A program made the position numbers and the translations under genes. This document shows, piece by piece, positions 42,337 to 51,061 of a stretch of DNA of 64,000 nucleotides. Each line of letters opens with the position of its first letter. The stretch's first letter is position 1. Origin of the DNA: Brucella daejeonensis (GTDB taxonomy: Bacteria; Pseudomonadota; Alphaproteobacteria; Rhizobiales; Rhizobiaceae); contig NZ_JACIJG010000006.1 of assembly GCF_014199265.1 (NCBI RefSeq), forward strand, positions 1 to 64,000, given 5' to 3'. The notes below the pieces were generated by a model. That model did not search any database and was not told the DNA's origin. It saw only the letters and a list, made by a program, of their open reading frames with translations.

Positions 42337-43340
42337 TTTGCAGCCTGGGCCATTACCTGTGGCTGGTTGAGCAGGGCAGCCTGCGATTTCTGCGCATTCT
42401 GCCGGCTAAGGCGCGCATAATAACGATCGAGGCCAACGGCGAGCATCAAGACTGCACCCTTGATAACAAGCTGCCAATAATCCTGCACGTTGAGAAGGAT
42501 CATGCCATTCGAGAGCACGCCGATGATCAGTATGCCGAAGATCACGCCCGAAAACCGGCCCTCGCCGCCCGATATGCTGATACCACCCAGAACAACTGCG
42601 GTGATGACATCCATTTCAAAACCGGTAGCCACGTTCGGCTGCGCCGAGTTAAGTCGCGAAAGCATGATGATGCCTGCGATTGCAGAGAAAATGCCAGCCA
42701 GCACATAAGTGATGATCAGGTTGAAATTCACTGAAATACCGGAAAGACGCGCCGCTTCCTGATTGCCGCCGATAGCATAGAGGTAGCGACCGTAACGCGT
42801 GCGATTAAGCAGAATCCAGCCGATGGCCAGGACCGCGATCATTGTAAGAACCGACACCGGAATAAAGCCGACCATGCCGCGGCCAAAGACGGAAAACTCC
42901 GGCGGAAAGCCAAAGATGGGAAGCCCACCCGACAGAATATAGACGACACCGCGAACGGCCGTCAGCATCGCCAGCGTGGCGATAAGCGGGGGAATGGCAA
43001 ATGCCGTCACGGCCAAACCATTGATAAGTCCAACGAATGCGCCGGTTGCAATGCCAAGCAGGCACGCGGCATAGACGTTAAGACCAAGTGCCGTCATGGC
43101 AAGCGCCACCACGACACCGACAAGGGCAATGACGGAACCGACCGAAAGATCGATGCCTCCCGTCAGCACCACCAGCGCCATGCCGACAGACGCGATGCCA
43201 AGCATGGCGACCTGCCGCAATACGTTGGTGATGTTCTGCTGCGACAGAAACGCATCCGTCGCGAACGAGAAGAACACGAGGAGAAACAGCAGAACCACCG
43301 CCATACCGTATCTCGAAATGATGCTGCGAATATTGGTCAT
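42333..43340 (-). CDS. Ribose-type ABC transporter permease (RbsC-like)
   Basis: The 335-residue membrane protein has the RbsC-family segments GMAVVLLFLLVFFSFATDAFLSQQNITNVLRQVA, VLTGGIDLSVGSVIALVGVV, GVVYILSGG, NLIITYVLAGIFSAIAGIIMLSRL and GGISISGGEGRFSGVIFGILIIGV, arranged over about ten helices. It forms the channel of a monosaccharide importer. It is 55 bp behind the ATPase gene. Confidence 0.9.
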   Translation of the reverse strand: MTNIRSIISRYGMAVVLLFLLVFFSFATDAFLSQQNITNVLRQVAMLGIASVGMALVVLTGGIDLSVGSVIALVGVVVALAMTALGLNVYAACLLGIATGAFVGLINGLAVTAFAIPPLIATLAMLTAVRGVVYILSGGLPIFGFPPEFSVFGRGMVGFIPVSVLTMIAVLAIGWILLNRTRYGRYLYAIGGNQEAARLSGISVNFNLIITYVLAGIFSAIAGIIMLSRLNSAQPNVATGFEMDVITAVVLGGISISGGEGRFSGVIFGILIIGVLSNGMILLNVQDYWQLVIKGAVLMLAVGLDRYYARLSRQNAQKSQAALLNQPQVMAQAAK

Positions 43341-43395
43341 ATCTTGAAACCTTCCGTGCTCTCCCAGCCGAGAGCGCTTGTTTTCTGGCCGGGGG

Positions 43396-44874
43396 TCAGC
43401 CCGCGGCGAGTTCCATGATCCTGTCCTGGCTTATGTTTTCGCACAGTTCACCGGCAATACGGCCGCGCGACATGACCAGAATGCGATCTGAAATCCCTAT
43501 GAGTTCCGGCATGTCGGACGAAATGACGATAATCGACATGCCTTGTTGCGTCAGCGTGCGGATGAGCTTGTAGATTTCCTGTTTGGCACCGACATCGATA
43601 CCGCGTGTAGGCTCATCGAGGATAAGTATCCGCGCTCCGGTTTCCAGCCATTTGGCGATCACGACCTTCTGCTGGTTACCGCCGCTGAGATTGCCCACTT
43701 TCTGTTCCAGCGAGGGCGTCTTAATTTTCAGCGTCTCAACGTGCTTGCGCATCGCCTCCTGCTCCCGGCCAAGGGCGATAAGGCCATTGGACGTGAACTT
43801 CGAGAGGGCGGCAAGGGAAGCATTTTCCCCCACGCTCATGGAAAGCAGCAAACCCTGTTGCTTACGGTCTTCCGGAATGAGCGCGATGCCCAGCTCCGTC
43901 GCGTGACGGGGATTGCGCACCGCCACCGGACAATCGTGAACCACGATTTCTCCCGAGGCGACCGGATCCGCGCCAAATATGGCGCGCGCAACCTCGGTGC
44001 GACCGGATCCGATCAGTCCGCCGATACCGAGCACTTCTCCCTGTTTGAGGGTGAAGGAAATATCCCGGAACTTCTGGCCGCATAGATCCTTGACCTCAAG
44101 CGCTGTCGCCTCCTGGCCGAAACCGCCTTCGGGATAGGTTTCGCTGATCTCGCGCCCCACCATCATGGAAATCAGCTTTTCACGCGTGATATTTTCGGTC
44201 GGCGAAGACCCGACATGGACACCGTCACGAAGAACCGTGACATTGTTCGTCAAATGGAAAATCTCTTCCAGACGATGCGAAATATAAATGATCGCTATGC
44301 CCTGCGCGCGCAAACGGTCGATCAGCTCATAAAGGCGGGCAACTTCCTGATTGGAAAGAGGCGCGCTCGGCTCGTCCATGATGAGAAGTCGAACATTTCT
44401 GGAAACCGCCTTGGCGATCTCGACCATCTGCTGGTAAGCGACGGTCAGTTCGCTGACCTGCACGGAAGGATCGATATCGATCCCCAGCGAATCGAGCACC
44501 GACTGCGCCGCCTTGACCGCCCTTCCGGGCAAAGTGAACGGTCCCCGACTGAACTCGTTACCCAAAAAGATGTTATCGGCCACCGACATATAGGGAACGA
44601 GGTTGAATTCCTGGTAGATCACCCCAATGCCGAGATCCATGGCCGTACGCGGGTCGAGCCCGTTAAACGGCCTGCCTTCGAATATGATCTGTCCGCTATC
44701 CGGCTTGATTGCGCCCGCAAGTACCTTGATCAGCGTTGACTTGCCCGCACCATTTTCACCCATCAGGCCATGCACTTCACCGCGCTGAACCTTCAGATTG
44801 ACATTGGAAAGCGCGAGCACACCCGGATAGGCTTTGCGAATATCGCGCATTTCCAGGAGAACTTCACTCATCAT
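43396..44874 (-). CDS. Ribose-type ABC transporter double ATPase (RbsA-like)
   Basis: The 492-residue protein contains two ATPase domains. The first has Walker A GENGAGKST and Walker B LLIMDEPSAPLSNQE, in which the signature reads LTVAYQQMVEIA. The second has a degenerate Walker A GLIGSGRTE, the signature LSGGNQQKVVIAKWL and Walker B ILILDEPTRGIDVGAK. This arrangement is normal for RbsA/MglA proteins. It lies 145 bp downstream of the binding protein, with repeat copy E between. Confidence 0.92.
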   Translation of the reverse strand: MMSEVLLEMRDIRKAYPGVLALSNVNLKVQRGEVHGLMGENGAGKSTLIKVLAGAIKPDSGQIIFEGRPFNGLDPRTAMDLGIGVIYQEFNLVPYMSVADNIFLGNEFSRGPFTLPGRAVKAAQSVLDSLGIDIDPSVQVSELTVAYQQMVEIAKAVSRNVRLLIMDEPSAPLSNQEVARLYELIDRLRAQGIAIIYISHRLEEIFHLTNNVTVLRDGVHVGSSPTENITREKLISMMVGREISETYPEGGFGQEATALEVKDLCGQKFRDISFTLKQGEVLGIGGLIGSGRTEVARAIFGADPVASGEIVVHDCPVAVRNPRHATELGIALIPEDRKQQGLLLSMSVGENASLAALSKFTSNGLIALGREQEAMRKHVETLKIKTPSLEQKVGNLSGGNQQKVVIAKWLETGARILILDEPTRGIDVGAKQEIYKLIRTLTQQGMSIIVISSDMPELIGISDRILVMSRGRIAGELCENISQDRIMELAAG

Positions 44875-44904
44875 TTCCTCCCGGCATTTTCTGCCGTATC
44901 ACTG

Positions 44905-44996
44905 GAGCCGCATCCCGATCCGTACGAAGCAGATCGGGATGCGTGCCAGAACAGACAGATAGAGTGCCGTCCGTATCAATCAGATCGAAAAGCACC
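44905..44996. repeat. Double-palindrome intergenic repeat (Bru-RS/RIME-like), copy E
   Basis: One arm is a perfect hairpin, CGCATCCCGATC with GATCGGGATGCG (44909-44943). The linker AGAACAGACAGATAGAG is identical to that in copy C. The second arm (AGAGTGCCG...AAGCACCCT) is diverged. It sits between the binding-protein and ATPase genes of the ribose-type importer, as copy C does in the quaternary-amine importer. Confidence 0.7.
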
Positions 44997-45019
44997 CTAA
45001 CGCCACGGCAAGTTTTGCT

Positions 45020-45919
45020 TTATTTTCCAGAATACGCCTTGACCTTGATGACCTGGCGATATTCGATTTTCTCCCCGGCAATCAGCTTCATGGCGAAATC
45101 GACATCCTGACGGCCATTATCGAATGGCACGTTGTCGACGCTGGCGCGGAACGCCGTCTTGCCGTCAATCTTTTCACGTGCTTCCGGGGTCGCATCCACA
45201 CCGCCGATAAACATGTTCGTCGTGTCGATGCCGGCCGATTCCGCTGCCGCCAAAGCGCCGAGCGCGCTCGCGTCATTGTTGGCGACGACAACATTCAACC
45301 CCGGGTTAGCCTGAAGAACAGACTCCGTCACCGTCATGCCCGTGGCCGTGTCAGGAGCGGTTTGATCCGCGACGATCTTCGCGTCAGGTGCCTTTTCGGC
45401 AATCCCGTCGAGAATACCCTGCTTGCGGGCGATCATCTGCGGCTGACGATCATCGTTGAGAACCAGGACCGATGCCTTGCCGTCGAGCTTTTCGGCAATC
45501 CACTTGCCCGCTTCCACGCCGATCGTGTGCCCCATGTCGTGCTCATCGGCCGAAGCCCACACATCCGCGACCGGAGTTTCCATCGACTGCGCGATGATCT
45601 TTACACCGGCGGCGCGAGCATCTGCCAGAGGCTGCTCGGTCGATGCCGGATCGATCGCCGCAATGATGATGGCCTTACAGCCAAGAGTAACGAAGTTTTC
45701 GATCGATGCGATCTGGCGGCTATTGTCATTGGACGGATCATTGACAACAATTTCCGCACCGACTTCAGCCCCGCGCTCCTTGGCGCCATTGACCACATTC
45801 ACCCAATAAGGATTGGTCAGATTCCACGTGCTGACGCAAATTTTCGGTGCTTCCGCATGTGCAGCGGCAGCGAACATGGAAACGCCTGCGGCCAAAAACA
45901 ACTGACGATAGATTTTCAC
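45020..45919 (-). CDS. Ribose-type periplasmic sugar-binding protein (RbsB-like)
   Basis: The 299-residue protein has a signal peptide (QLFLAAGVSMFAAAAHA) and a type I sugar-binding fold: NLTNPYWVNVVNGAKERGAEVGAEIVVNDPSND, AIIIAAIDPASTEQPLADARAAGVK, and NDASALGALAAAESAG. A GTG start is preferred because GGGAGGAA lies seven bases upstream, while the earlier ATG has no such site and would spoil the signal peptide. It is the first gene of the importer operon. Aromatic residues (NPYWVNV) fit pentose or hexose ligands, but specificity is unknown. Confidence 0.88.
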   Translation of the reverse strand: MKIYRQLFLAAGVSMFAAAAHAEAPKICVSTWNLTNPYWVNVVNGAKERGAEVGAEIVVNDPSNDNSRQIASIENFVTLGCKAIIIAAIDPASTEQPLADARAAGVKIIAQSMETPVADVWASADEHDMGHTIGVEAGKWIAEKLDGKASVLVLNDDRQPQMIARKQGILDGIAEKAPDAKIVADQTAPDTATGMTVTESVLQANPGLNVVVANNDASALGALAAAESAGIDTTNMFIGGVDATPEAREKIDGKTAFRASVDNVPFDNGRQDVDFAMKLIAGEKIEYRQVIKVKAYSGK

Positions 45920-46334
45920 TGATATTCCTCCCTTTCGAACAACGGCCATCCAACAACCGTCTTTTGCAACTCGCTTCGCAGCAAGCCGATTGGACTACAC
46001 CAACCACTGCTCCCCTCCGAGCCGTGGTTTCGAGATTTATTTAAGTAACCATCTTGTTCACTTAGTGTCAACGGTATATGCATGTCAAGCGGAAGGTTGG
46101 AGAATTTGGCGATACCGCCGGGAGGAGCAACGCAGGGTGATCGTCAGTGTCGGAACGGATGCATATGCCCGGACACCATCGAACATGCGTTGATTGAGGA
46201 CTTGCATTTCAGCGAGCAACGCCAGCCAAAGGTTCGTCAAATAGCTGATCGCATGTGTGGATGAGCGCGACCGGCTTCGCAACAGGTCGATCCGAATGAC
46301 GCGCTCCCAAAGGACAAGAAAGAAGGAACGTTCA
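45920..46334. other. Divergent intergenic region of the ribose-type importer and DUF993 operons
   Basis: A TTGACA -35 box (minus strand, 46066-46071) reads toward the binding-protein gene, with a weak -10 (TTACTT) 17 bases on. A dyad overlaps it (separate entry). From about 46080 to 46320 there are only short open frames on both strands that match nothing I recognise. No promoter toward the DUF993 gene was clear, though AGAAGGAA precedes its ATG. Confidence 0.5.
46042..46064. promoter_or_regulatory. Operator-like dyad in the ribose-type importer promoter
   Basis: The sequence TAAGTAACCATCTTGTTCAC plus TTA is a dyad of the form TAAGT-n-A-n-CA, three-base centre, TG-n-T-n-ACTTA: 8 of 11 half-site positions are complementary. 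It lies between the -35 and -10 boxes of the minus-strand promoter, a repressor position. The spacer with a non-CG centre is unlike typical LacI sites, so a DeoR/GntR-type regulator is as likely. Confidence 0.4.
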
Positions 46335-47504
46335 ATGACGAGGATTCTGCTTCCGACAACTGGAGGAAAGAGCGAAATCTATGAAATGCGGGACCCGAGT
46401 CCCTTTGCCTCGGTCAACGACAGGCCGCTGGCTCGCACGGCCTTCGCCGCGGCCCATGTCGTCTGCAGCGCCTTCGACACGGGCGCGCCCTGGGAGACGG
46501 CCAGGATCGATATGGAAAGCACCATGAGCTTCCGCCGTCACCTCTGGTCGCTTGGCTTTGGAGTAGCCGAAGTGATGGATACCGCCCAGCGCGGCATGGG
46601 CCTCGACTGGGAAGGTGCGAAGGAAATCGTCCGCAACACCATGGCCGAGGCAAAGCGTGTGGACAACGCCGAGGTTGCCTGCGGCGTCGGAACGGATCAG
46701 CTTGGCGCCGGGGCGCATTCGCTCGATGATATTCTCCGCGCTTATGAAGAGCAGCTGGAATTCATTGAAGGCGCGGGAGCCACGCCAATCCTGATGGCGA
46801 GCCGCGCCATGGTCGCCTGCAACGCGCGCCCCGACGATTATGCGCGCATCTATAGCCGACTGATCTCGGCGAGCCGCCGCAAGGTAATCCTGCATTGGCT
46901 GGGAGAGATGTTCGATCCGGCACTCGCGGGATACTGGGGCTTTGGTGACCACGATCAGGCAATGGATTTTCTGATCGATTTCATCGGAGCCCATGCCGAC
47001 AAGATCGACGGCATCAAAATCTCACTGCTCGACAAGTCCAAGGAAATCGCCATGCGCAGGCGCCTTCCCGTTTCGGTCAAGATGTATACGGGGGATGATT
47101 TCAACTATCCGGAACTGATAGCCGGAGATGAAACAGGCTATTCGCACGCTTTGCTTGGTATTTTTGATCCGATTGCGCCTGCGGCCGCGACAGCGCTCGC
47201 CGCGTTGGCGGATGGCGATCGGACCCGCTATTTTGACATCATGAATCCGACGCTCCCCCTTGCCAGGCTGATCTTTGAAGCGCCAACGCAGTTCTACAAG
47301 GCCGGCGTCGTGTTCCTGGCCTGGCTGAATGGCCACCAGAAGCATTTCGGTATGCTTGGCGGAATGCAATCCTCGCGAAGTGTGATGCATTATGCGGAAC
47401 TGTTCCGCCTTGCCGACCAGGCGGGCCTGTTCCGCGATCCCGACACCGCCGCCGGGAAAATGAAGGTCTTCCTGCAAACACACGGAATGGAAGCTGTCAG
47501 TTGA
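46335..47504 (+). CDS. DUF993-family, dihydrodipicolinate-synthase-like TIM-barrel protein
   Basis: The 389-residue protein belongs to DUF993, annotated as dihydrodipicolinate-synthase-like. K228 in DGIKISLLDK sits where such class I aldolases keep a Schiff-base lysine. Other conserved-looking segments are ESTMSFRRHLWSLGFGVAEVMDTAQRGMG, VACGVGTDQL, ILHWLGEMFDPALAGYWG and VKMYTGDDFNYPELI. It would be an aldolase, retro-aldolase or keto-acid dehydratase for a sugar intermediate; its reaction is not known to me. The ATG before TRILLPTT has AGAAGGAA upstream. It is first in an operon with an aldo/keto reductase. Confidence 0.8.
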   Translation: MTRILLPTTGGKSEIYEMRDPSPFASVNDRPLARTAFAAAHVVCSAFDTGAPWETARIDMESTMSFRRHLWSLGFGVAEVMDTAQRGMGLDWEGAKEIVRNTMAEAKRVDNAEVACGVGTDQLGAGAHSLDDILRAYEEQLEFIEGAGATPILMASRAMVACNARPDDYARIYSRLISASRRKVILHWLGEMFDPALAGYWGFGDHDQAMDFLIDFIGAHADKIDGIKISLLDKSKEIAMRRRLPVSVKMYTGDDFNYPELIAGDETGYSHALLGIFDPIAPAAATALAALADGDRTRYFDIMNPTLPLARLIFEAPTQFYKAGVVFLAWLNGHQKHFGMLGGMQSSRSVMHYAELFRLADQAGLFRDPDTAAGKMKVFLQTHGMEAVS

Positions 47505-47581
47505 CCACGGCAGATTAAAACACCGATCCGATGCAATCGGATCGGTGCCCGATGCAGGCGAATTATATAGGGAGGAGTTTT

Positions 47582-48598
47582 ATGCAGCCGTCGGATAGAC
47601 GTAAATTTGGCCGTAGCGGTCTCGATGTAACAGCCTTCGCCTTCGGCACTGCGCCGATCGGCAATTTCCAGCGTGAAATCGACGAACACACCGCCGATTC
47701 AATGGTGCAGAAGGCGTGGGACAGCGGCATCCGCTTTTACGACACCGCGCCGATGTATGGGCATGGGCTTTCCGAGCTGCGGCTGGGGCATTCACTACGC
47801 TGGAAGAAGCGTGACGATTTCGTGGTCGCTTCAAAAGTTGGCCGCGTGTTGAAAGCCGCTCCCCGTTCCGAGATCGATTTTTCCCCCTGGAGAAATGCGG
47901 CCCCCAACAGCATGACCTTCGACTATAGCTATGATGGCACCATGCGTTCCTTTGAGGATTCGCTGCAACGACTGGCGCTCGAACGCATCGATATGCTTTT
48001 CATTCACGATATCGACCGATACACACGCGGTGAGGACCAGCCAGAAGTCTTTGAACAGGCCATGGATGGATGCTGGCGCGCGCTCGAACAATTGCGTTCG
48101 CAAGGTGCTATCAAGGCAATCGGCGTCGGCGTCAATGAATGGGAAGTCTGTCATGAGGCGCTGAAACGGCGCGATTTCGACTGCTTCCTGCTCGCCGGGC
48201 GGTATACGCTGCTTGAGCAGGAAGCTCTCGACGACTTCCTCCCCCTTTGCGAAAAACGTGGCGCCGCCGTTCTTGTTGGCGGCGGCTTCAATTCCGGTAT
48301 TCTGGCAACCGGCGCGATTCCCGGCGCCAAATACAATTATTCACCCGCTCCCAAACCCATTATGGACAAGGTGGCGAAAATCGAGGCTGTCTGCCGCGAT
48401 TACAATGTGCCACTGCCAGCGGCCGCGCTTCAATTCGTCGTCGCTCATCCCGCGATTCCTTCTTTTTGCGCCGGAACGCGGACCGTCGAACAATTGGAGC
48501 AAAACCTGAAATGGTTCTGCCACCCGATTCCAACGGACTTCTGGGCAGAACTGAAGAACCGAAAACTGCTTCGCGATGATGCGCCTGTTCCTGGGTGA
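47582..48598 (+). CDS. Aldo/keto reductase
   Basis: The 338-residue AKR resembles L-fucose/D-threo-aldose 1-dehydrogenases. Marks are KFGRSGLDVTAFAFGTAPIG, the catalytic Asp/Tyr region FYDTAPMYGHGLSELRLG, the catalytic Lys in FVVASKVGRVL and His in MLFIHDID. AGGGAGGAG precedes the ATG. It follows the DUF993 gene by 77 bp and could oxidise an aldose to a lactone or reduce a keto-sugar. Confidence 0.86.
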   Translation: MQPSDRRKFGRSGLDVTAFAFGTAPIGNFQREIDEHTADSMVQKAWDSGIRFYDTAPMYGHGLSELRLGHSLRWKKRDDFVVASKVGRVLKAAPRSEIDFSPWRNAAPNSMTFDYSYDGTMRSFEDSLQRLALERIDMLFIHDIDRYTRGEDQPEVFEQAMDGCWRALEQLRSQGAIKAIGVGVNEWEVCHEALKRRDFDCFLLAGRYTLLEQEALDDFLPLCEKRGAAVLVGGGFNSGILATGAIPGAKYNYSPAPKPIMDKVAKIEAVCRDYNVPLPAAALQFVVAHPAIPSFCAGTRTVEQLEQNLKWFCHPIPTDFWAELKNRKLLRDDAPVPG

Positions 48599-48629
48599 AC
48601 AAACCGTCGCGTTGTATGAATATCTGGAC

Positions 48630-48659
48630 GAGGGGAGATCTCTGGCCGGATCTCCTCTC
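48630..48659. terminator. Hairpin after the aldo/keto reductase gene
   Basis: GAGGGGAGATC and GATCTCCTCTC pair almost perfectly around an 8-base loop, 31 bp after the reductase stop. No U-run follows. It separates the reductase gene from the LacI gene. Confidence 0.45.
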
Positions 48660-48767
48660 TGCCGGCGGAAAGCATCTTAAAAGATGACAAGGCAGGCAAA
48701 ACAAACTATTGATAGATAAGCTAATTTTATTCCTGTCTGTATATCCCGCTCCTCGCTGCCGGACGAA

Positions 48768-49808
48768 ATGCGCATGAATGGAAAAAGGAACCCGCAGGCC
48801 GCCAAGCCGCAGAGTCCTGCGAAACCGTTCCTTGAGAATGAACGGCCGACGTTGAAGACAATCGCATTCATGACCGGCCTTGGCGTAACCACGGTTTCAC
48901 GGGCACTGAAGGATGCGCCCGAAATCGGCCCTGAAACACGCAAGCGCGTACAGCTTATCGCACGTCAGATCGGCTATCGCCCCAACCGTGCGGGTGTGCG
49001 TCTTCGAACCGGCAAGACGAACGTCATCGCACTCGTTCTGAACACGCAGGACGAGATCATGGGCTTCACGAGTCAGGTCATTCACGGCGTCGCGGATGTT
49101 CTGGCCGAAACGCAATATCATCTCATTCTCACGCCCTATTTTCACTCGCGCGCGCCGATAGAGCCGATCCGTTACATAGTGGAGACCGGCTCGGCCGACG
49201 GCATCATTTTTTCACGCACGGAGCCGGACGATCAGCGTGTCCATTACCTGACCGAGCACAATTTCCCGTTCGCTACCCATGGACGTACAGACATGGGCAT
49301 TGAACACCCCTATCACGACTTCGATAATTTCACTTTCGCGCTGGACATGGCCGGTAAACTGGCGTCACGCGGACGCAGGCGGCTTGCCTTGCTTGCACCG
49401 CCGGCGCATCTCACCTACTACCGGCACATGGTGGGCGGCTTTTATGAGGGGCTGCGCACCTTCAATTGCAGCGGATCGCCGTTCGAAAGCGTCGATCTCG
49501 ATACGCCGCTTGAGGACTTGCGGGAACATATTGCGGAATTGATGAAAAGGCCTAACCGGCCGGACGGCATCATCTGCTCCGGCAGTGCTGCGGCCCTGGC
49601 AGTCGTTGCCGGTGTCGAGGACGCCGGGTTGAGCATCGGCAATGAACTGGATGTCGCGGCGAAGCAGTCCACGCAGATCCTGCACTGGTTTCGTCCGGGG
49701 CTGATTGTTGTCGAAGAAAACTTCAAGCTTGCCGGACAACAACTCGGCAAGGCCATTCTGGGCCGCATCAGCGGTGCCGACATAAAGTCCTTGCAAACGA
49801 TAGGCTGA
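48768..49808 (+). CDS. LacI-family transcriptional regulator
   Basis: The 346-residue LacI protein has its DNA-binding part after a 27-residue basic N-terminal extension: LKTIAFMTGLGVTTVSRALKDAPEIGPETRKRV, then the hinge IGYRPNRAGVRLRTGKTN. The ligand domain includes TGSADGIIFSRTEPDD and GRRRLALLAPPAHLTYYRHMVGGFYEGL. It lies next to the DUF993/reductase pair and between two sugar transporters. Its target could be the twin operators at 56240 and 56439; this is proposed only from proximity and family. Confidence 0.88.
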   Translation: MRMNGKRNPQAAKPQSPAKPFLENERPTLKTIAFMTGLGVTTVSRALKDAPEIGPETRKRVQLIARQIGYRPNRAGVRLRTGKTNVIALVLNTQDEIMGFTSQVIHGVADVLAETQYHLILTPYFHSRAPIEPIRYIVETGSADGIIFSRTEPDDQRVHYLTEHNFPFATHGRTDMGIEHPYHDFDNFTFALDMAGKLASRGRRRLALLAPPAHLTYYRHMVGGFYEGLRTFNCSGSPFESVDLDTPLEDLREHIAELMKRPNRPDGIICSGSAAALAVVAGVEDAGLSIGNELDVAAKQSTQILHWFRPGLIVVEENFKLAGQQLGKAILGRISGADIKSLQTIG

Positions 49809-49818
49809 AAAAAGGGCG

Positions 49819-49856
49819 GAGGCTACTCCGGCACCGTAGTGTCAAAATAGCCTCCT
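49819..49856. terminator. Hairpin at the convergent lacI / oxidoreductase junction
   Basis: GGAGGCTA and TAGCCTCC form an 8-bp stem with a 22-base loop between the converging gene ends. It could terminate either transcript. Confidence 0.35.
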
Positions 49857-49881
49857 GTCGCTCGGGAGGAGCGAGGCAAAG

Positions 49882-51048
49882 TCAGTTTGCCGCCCGCTTT
49901 TTCGTGTTCCCGGCCTGCCGGAGCAAGGCCTCGGCTGCGGCCACATCAAGCGCTTCCGGGCGAGTGCAGCGCGTTTCGATATCGATGAAGCGCTTTTCCT
50001 CGCCGGAGCGGAGGACTGCCAGCATGACATCGACCCCATGCAAAGCGCGTTCAAGCGAACAACGCATGTCGCGACCGTCGAGGATCGCTGCAGCCATGTC
50101 CGCCAGACCTGCTGTTCTATAGTTGGCCATCATTCCGTTGGAATGTTCTTCGTTCGCGATACCGAACGGATGATCCCAGTTTTCGACAGGCTTCGCGGCC
50201 TGTCCCGGTTTCGCCAGTTGAACTTCGCCCCCGAAGAAATTCGGATCCGGCAGGTAAAGCGAGCCGTCCGTGCCGTAGAGTTCCATATTTGCATGGCGAT
50301 GCGCCCAAACATCCCAACTTGCAGAAAGCGTGATTGTTGCCCCCTGTTCGAATTCGAGCAGGGCGTGAATCGTCGTGGGTGTCTCGACCGGTATGGTCTC
50401 GCCCCTGCGTAGCTCGGAACTGATGGTTCGTGTCGGCGTTGCCGCCGAGGTCAAGGCGGCAACCCGCTTCACCGGCCCGATCAGATTGACGAGATTGGCG
50501 ATATAATATGGCCCCAGATCGAGGATCGGCCCGCCGCCCGGCTTGAAAAAGAAGTCCGGGTTCGGATGCCAATGCTCCATGCCGTGGCTCATCACATGGC
50601 ATGTGCCCGATGTGATGCGTCCAACAGTGCCGCTATCGATTTCACGCCGCGCAAGCTGATGCGCGCCGCCGAGAAACGTATCCGGCGCGCATCCAACTTT
50701 CAGGTTCCTGCGATCGGCCAGCGCTTTCAGTTCGAGACCCTGCGCCATCGACAGGACAAGCGGCTTTTCCGAATAGGCGTGTTTTCCGGCCGCCAAAATC
50801 TGCTTCGTCACGGCATAATGAGCGTCCGGAACCGTCAGATTGACGACGATATCGATATCGTCATTCCGCAACAGTTCATCGATGGTCTGCGCCTTTATGC
50901 CGAACTCCTGCGCGCGCGCTTCCGAAGCCGCGGAATTGAGATCGGCACATGCCCGTATTTCGATGCCACGAAACATCGGGGAAAGCCGCAGATAGGCGGC
51001 GGAGATGTTTCCGCAGCCGATGATACCGACACCGAGTGTCTTCGTCAT
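49882..51048 (-). CDS. Gfo/Idh/MocA-family oxidoreductase
   Basis: The 388-residue protein has the N-terminal Rossmann motif VGIIGCGNISAAYLRLSPMF, then the nucleotide and active-site segments NLTVPDAHYAVTKQILAAGKHAYSEKPLVLSMAQG with the EKP motif. A C-terminal alpha/beta domain follows (GGGPILDLGPYYIANLVNLIG). Such NAD-dependent enzymes oxidise or reduce inositols, sugars and glycosides. It lies 13 bp after the TIM-barrel epimerase gene and downstream of a MalEFGK-type importer. The two together resemble oxidoreductive carbohydrate pathways with keto-sugar intermediates. Confidence 0.87.
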   Translation of the reverse strand: MTKTLGVGIIGCGNISAAYLRLSPMFRGIEIRACADLNSAASEARAQEFGIKAQTIDELLRNDDIDIVVNLTVPDAHYAVTKQILAAGKHAYSEKPLVLSMAQGLELKALADRRNLKVGCAPDTFLGGAHQLARREIDSGTVGRITSGTCHVMSHGMEHWHPNPDFFFKPGGGPILDLGPYYIANLVNLIGPVKRVAALTSAATPTRTISSELRRGETIPVETPTTIHALLEFEQGATITLSASWDVWAHRHANMELYGTDGSLYLPDPNFFGGEVQLAKPGQAAKPVENWDHPFGIANEEHSNGMMANYRTAGLADMAAAILDGRDMRCSLERALHGVDVMLAVLRSGEEKRFIDIETRCTRPEALDVAAAEALLRQAGNTKKRAAN

Positions 51049-51061
51049 TTGTCTCTCCAGA

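Noticed and set aside
46085-46282. Short open frames of 60-67 codons on both strands upstream of the DUF993 gene
   Set aside because: None has a ribosome site, recognisable domain or codon pattern; I treat the stretch as non-coding.
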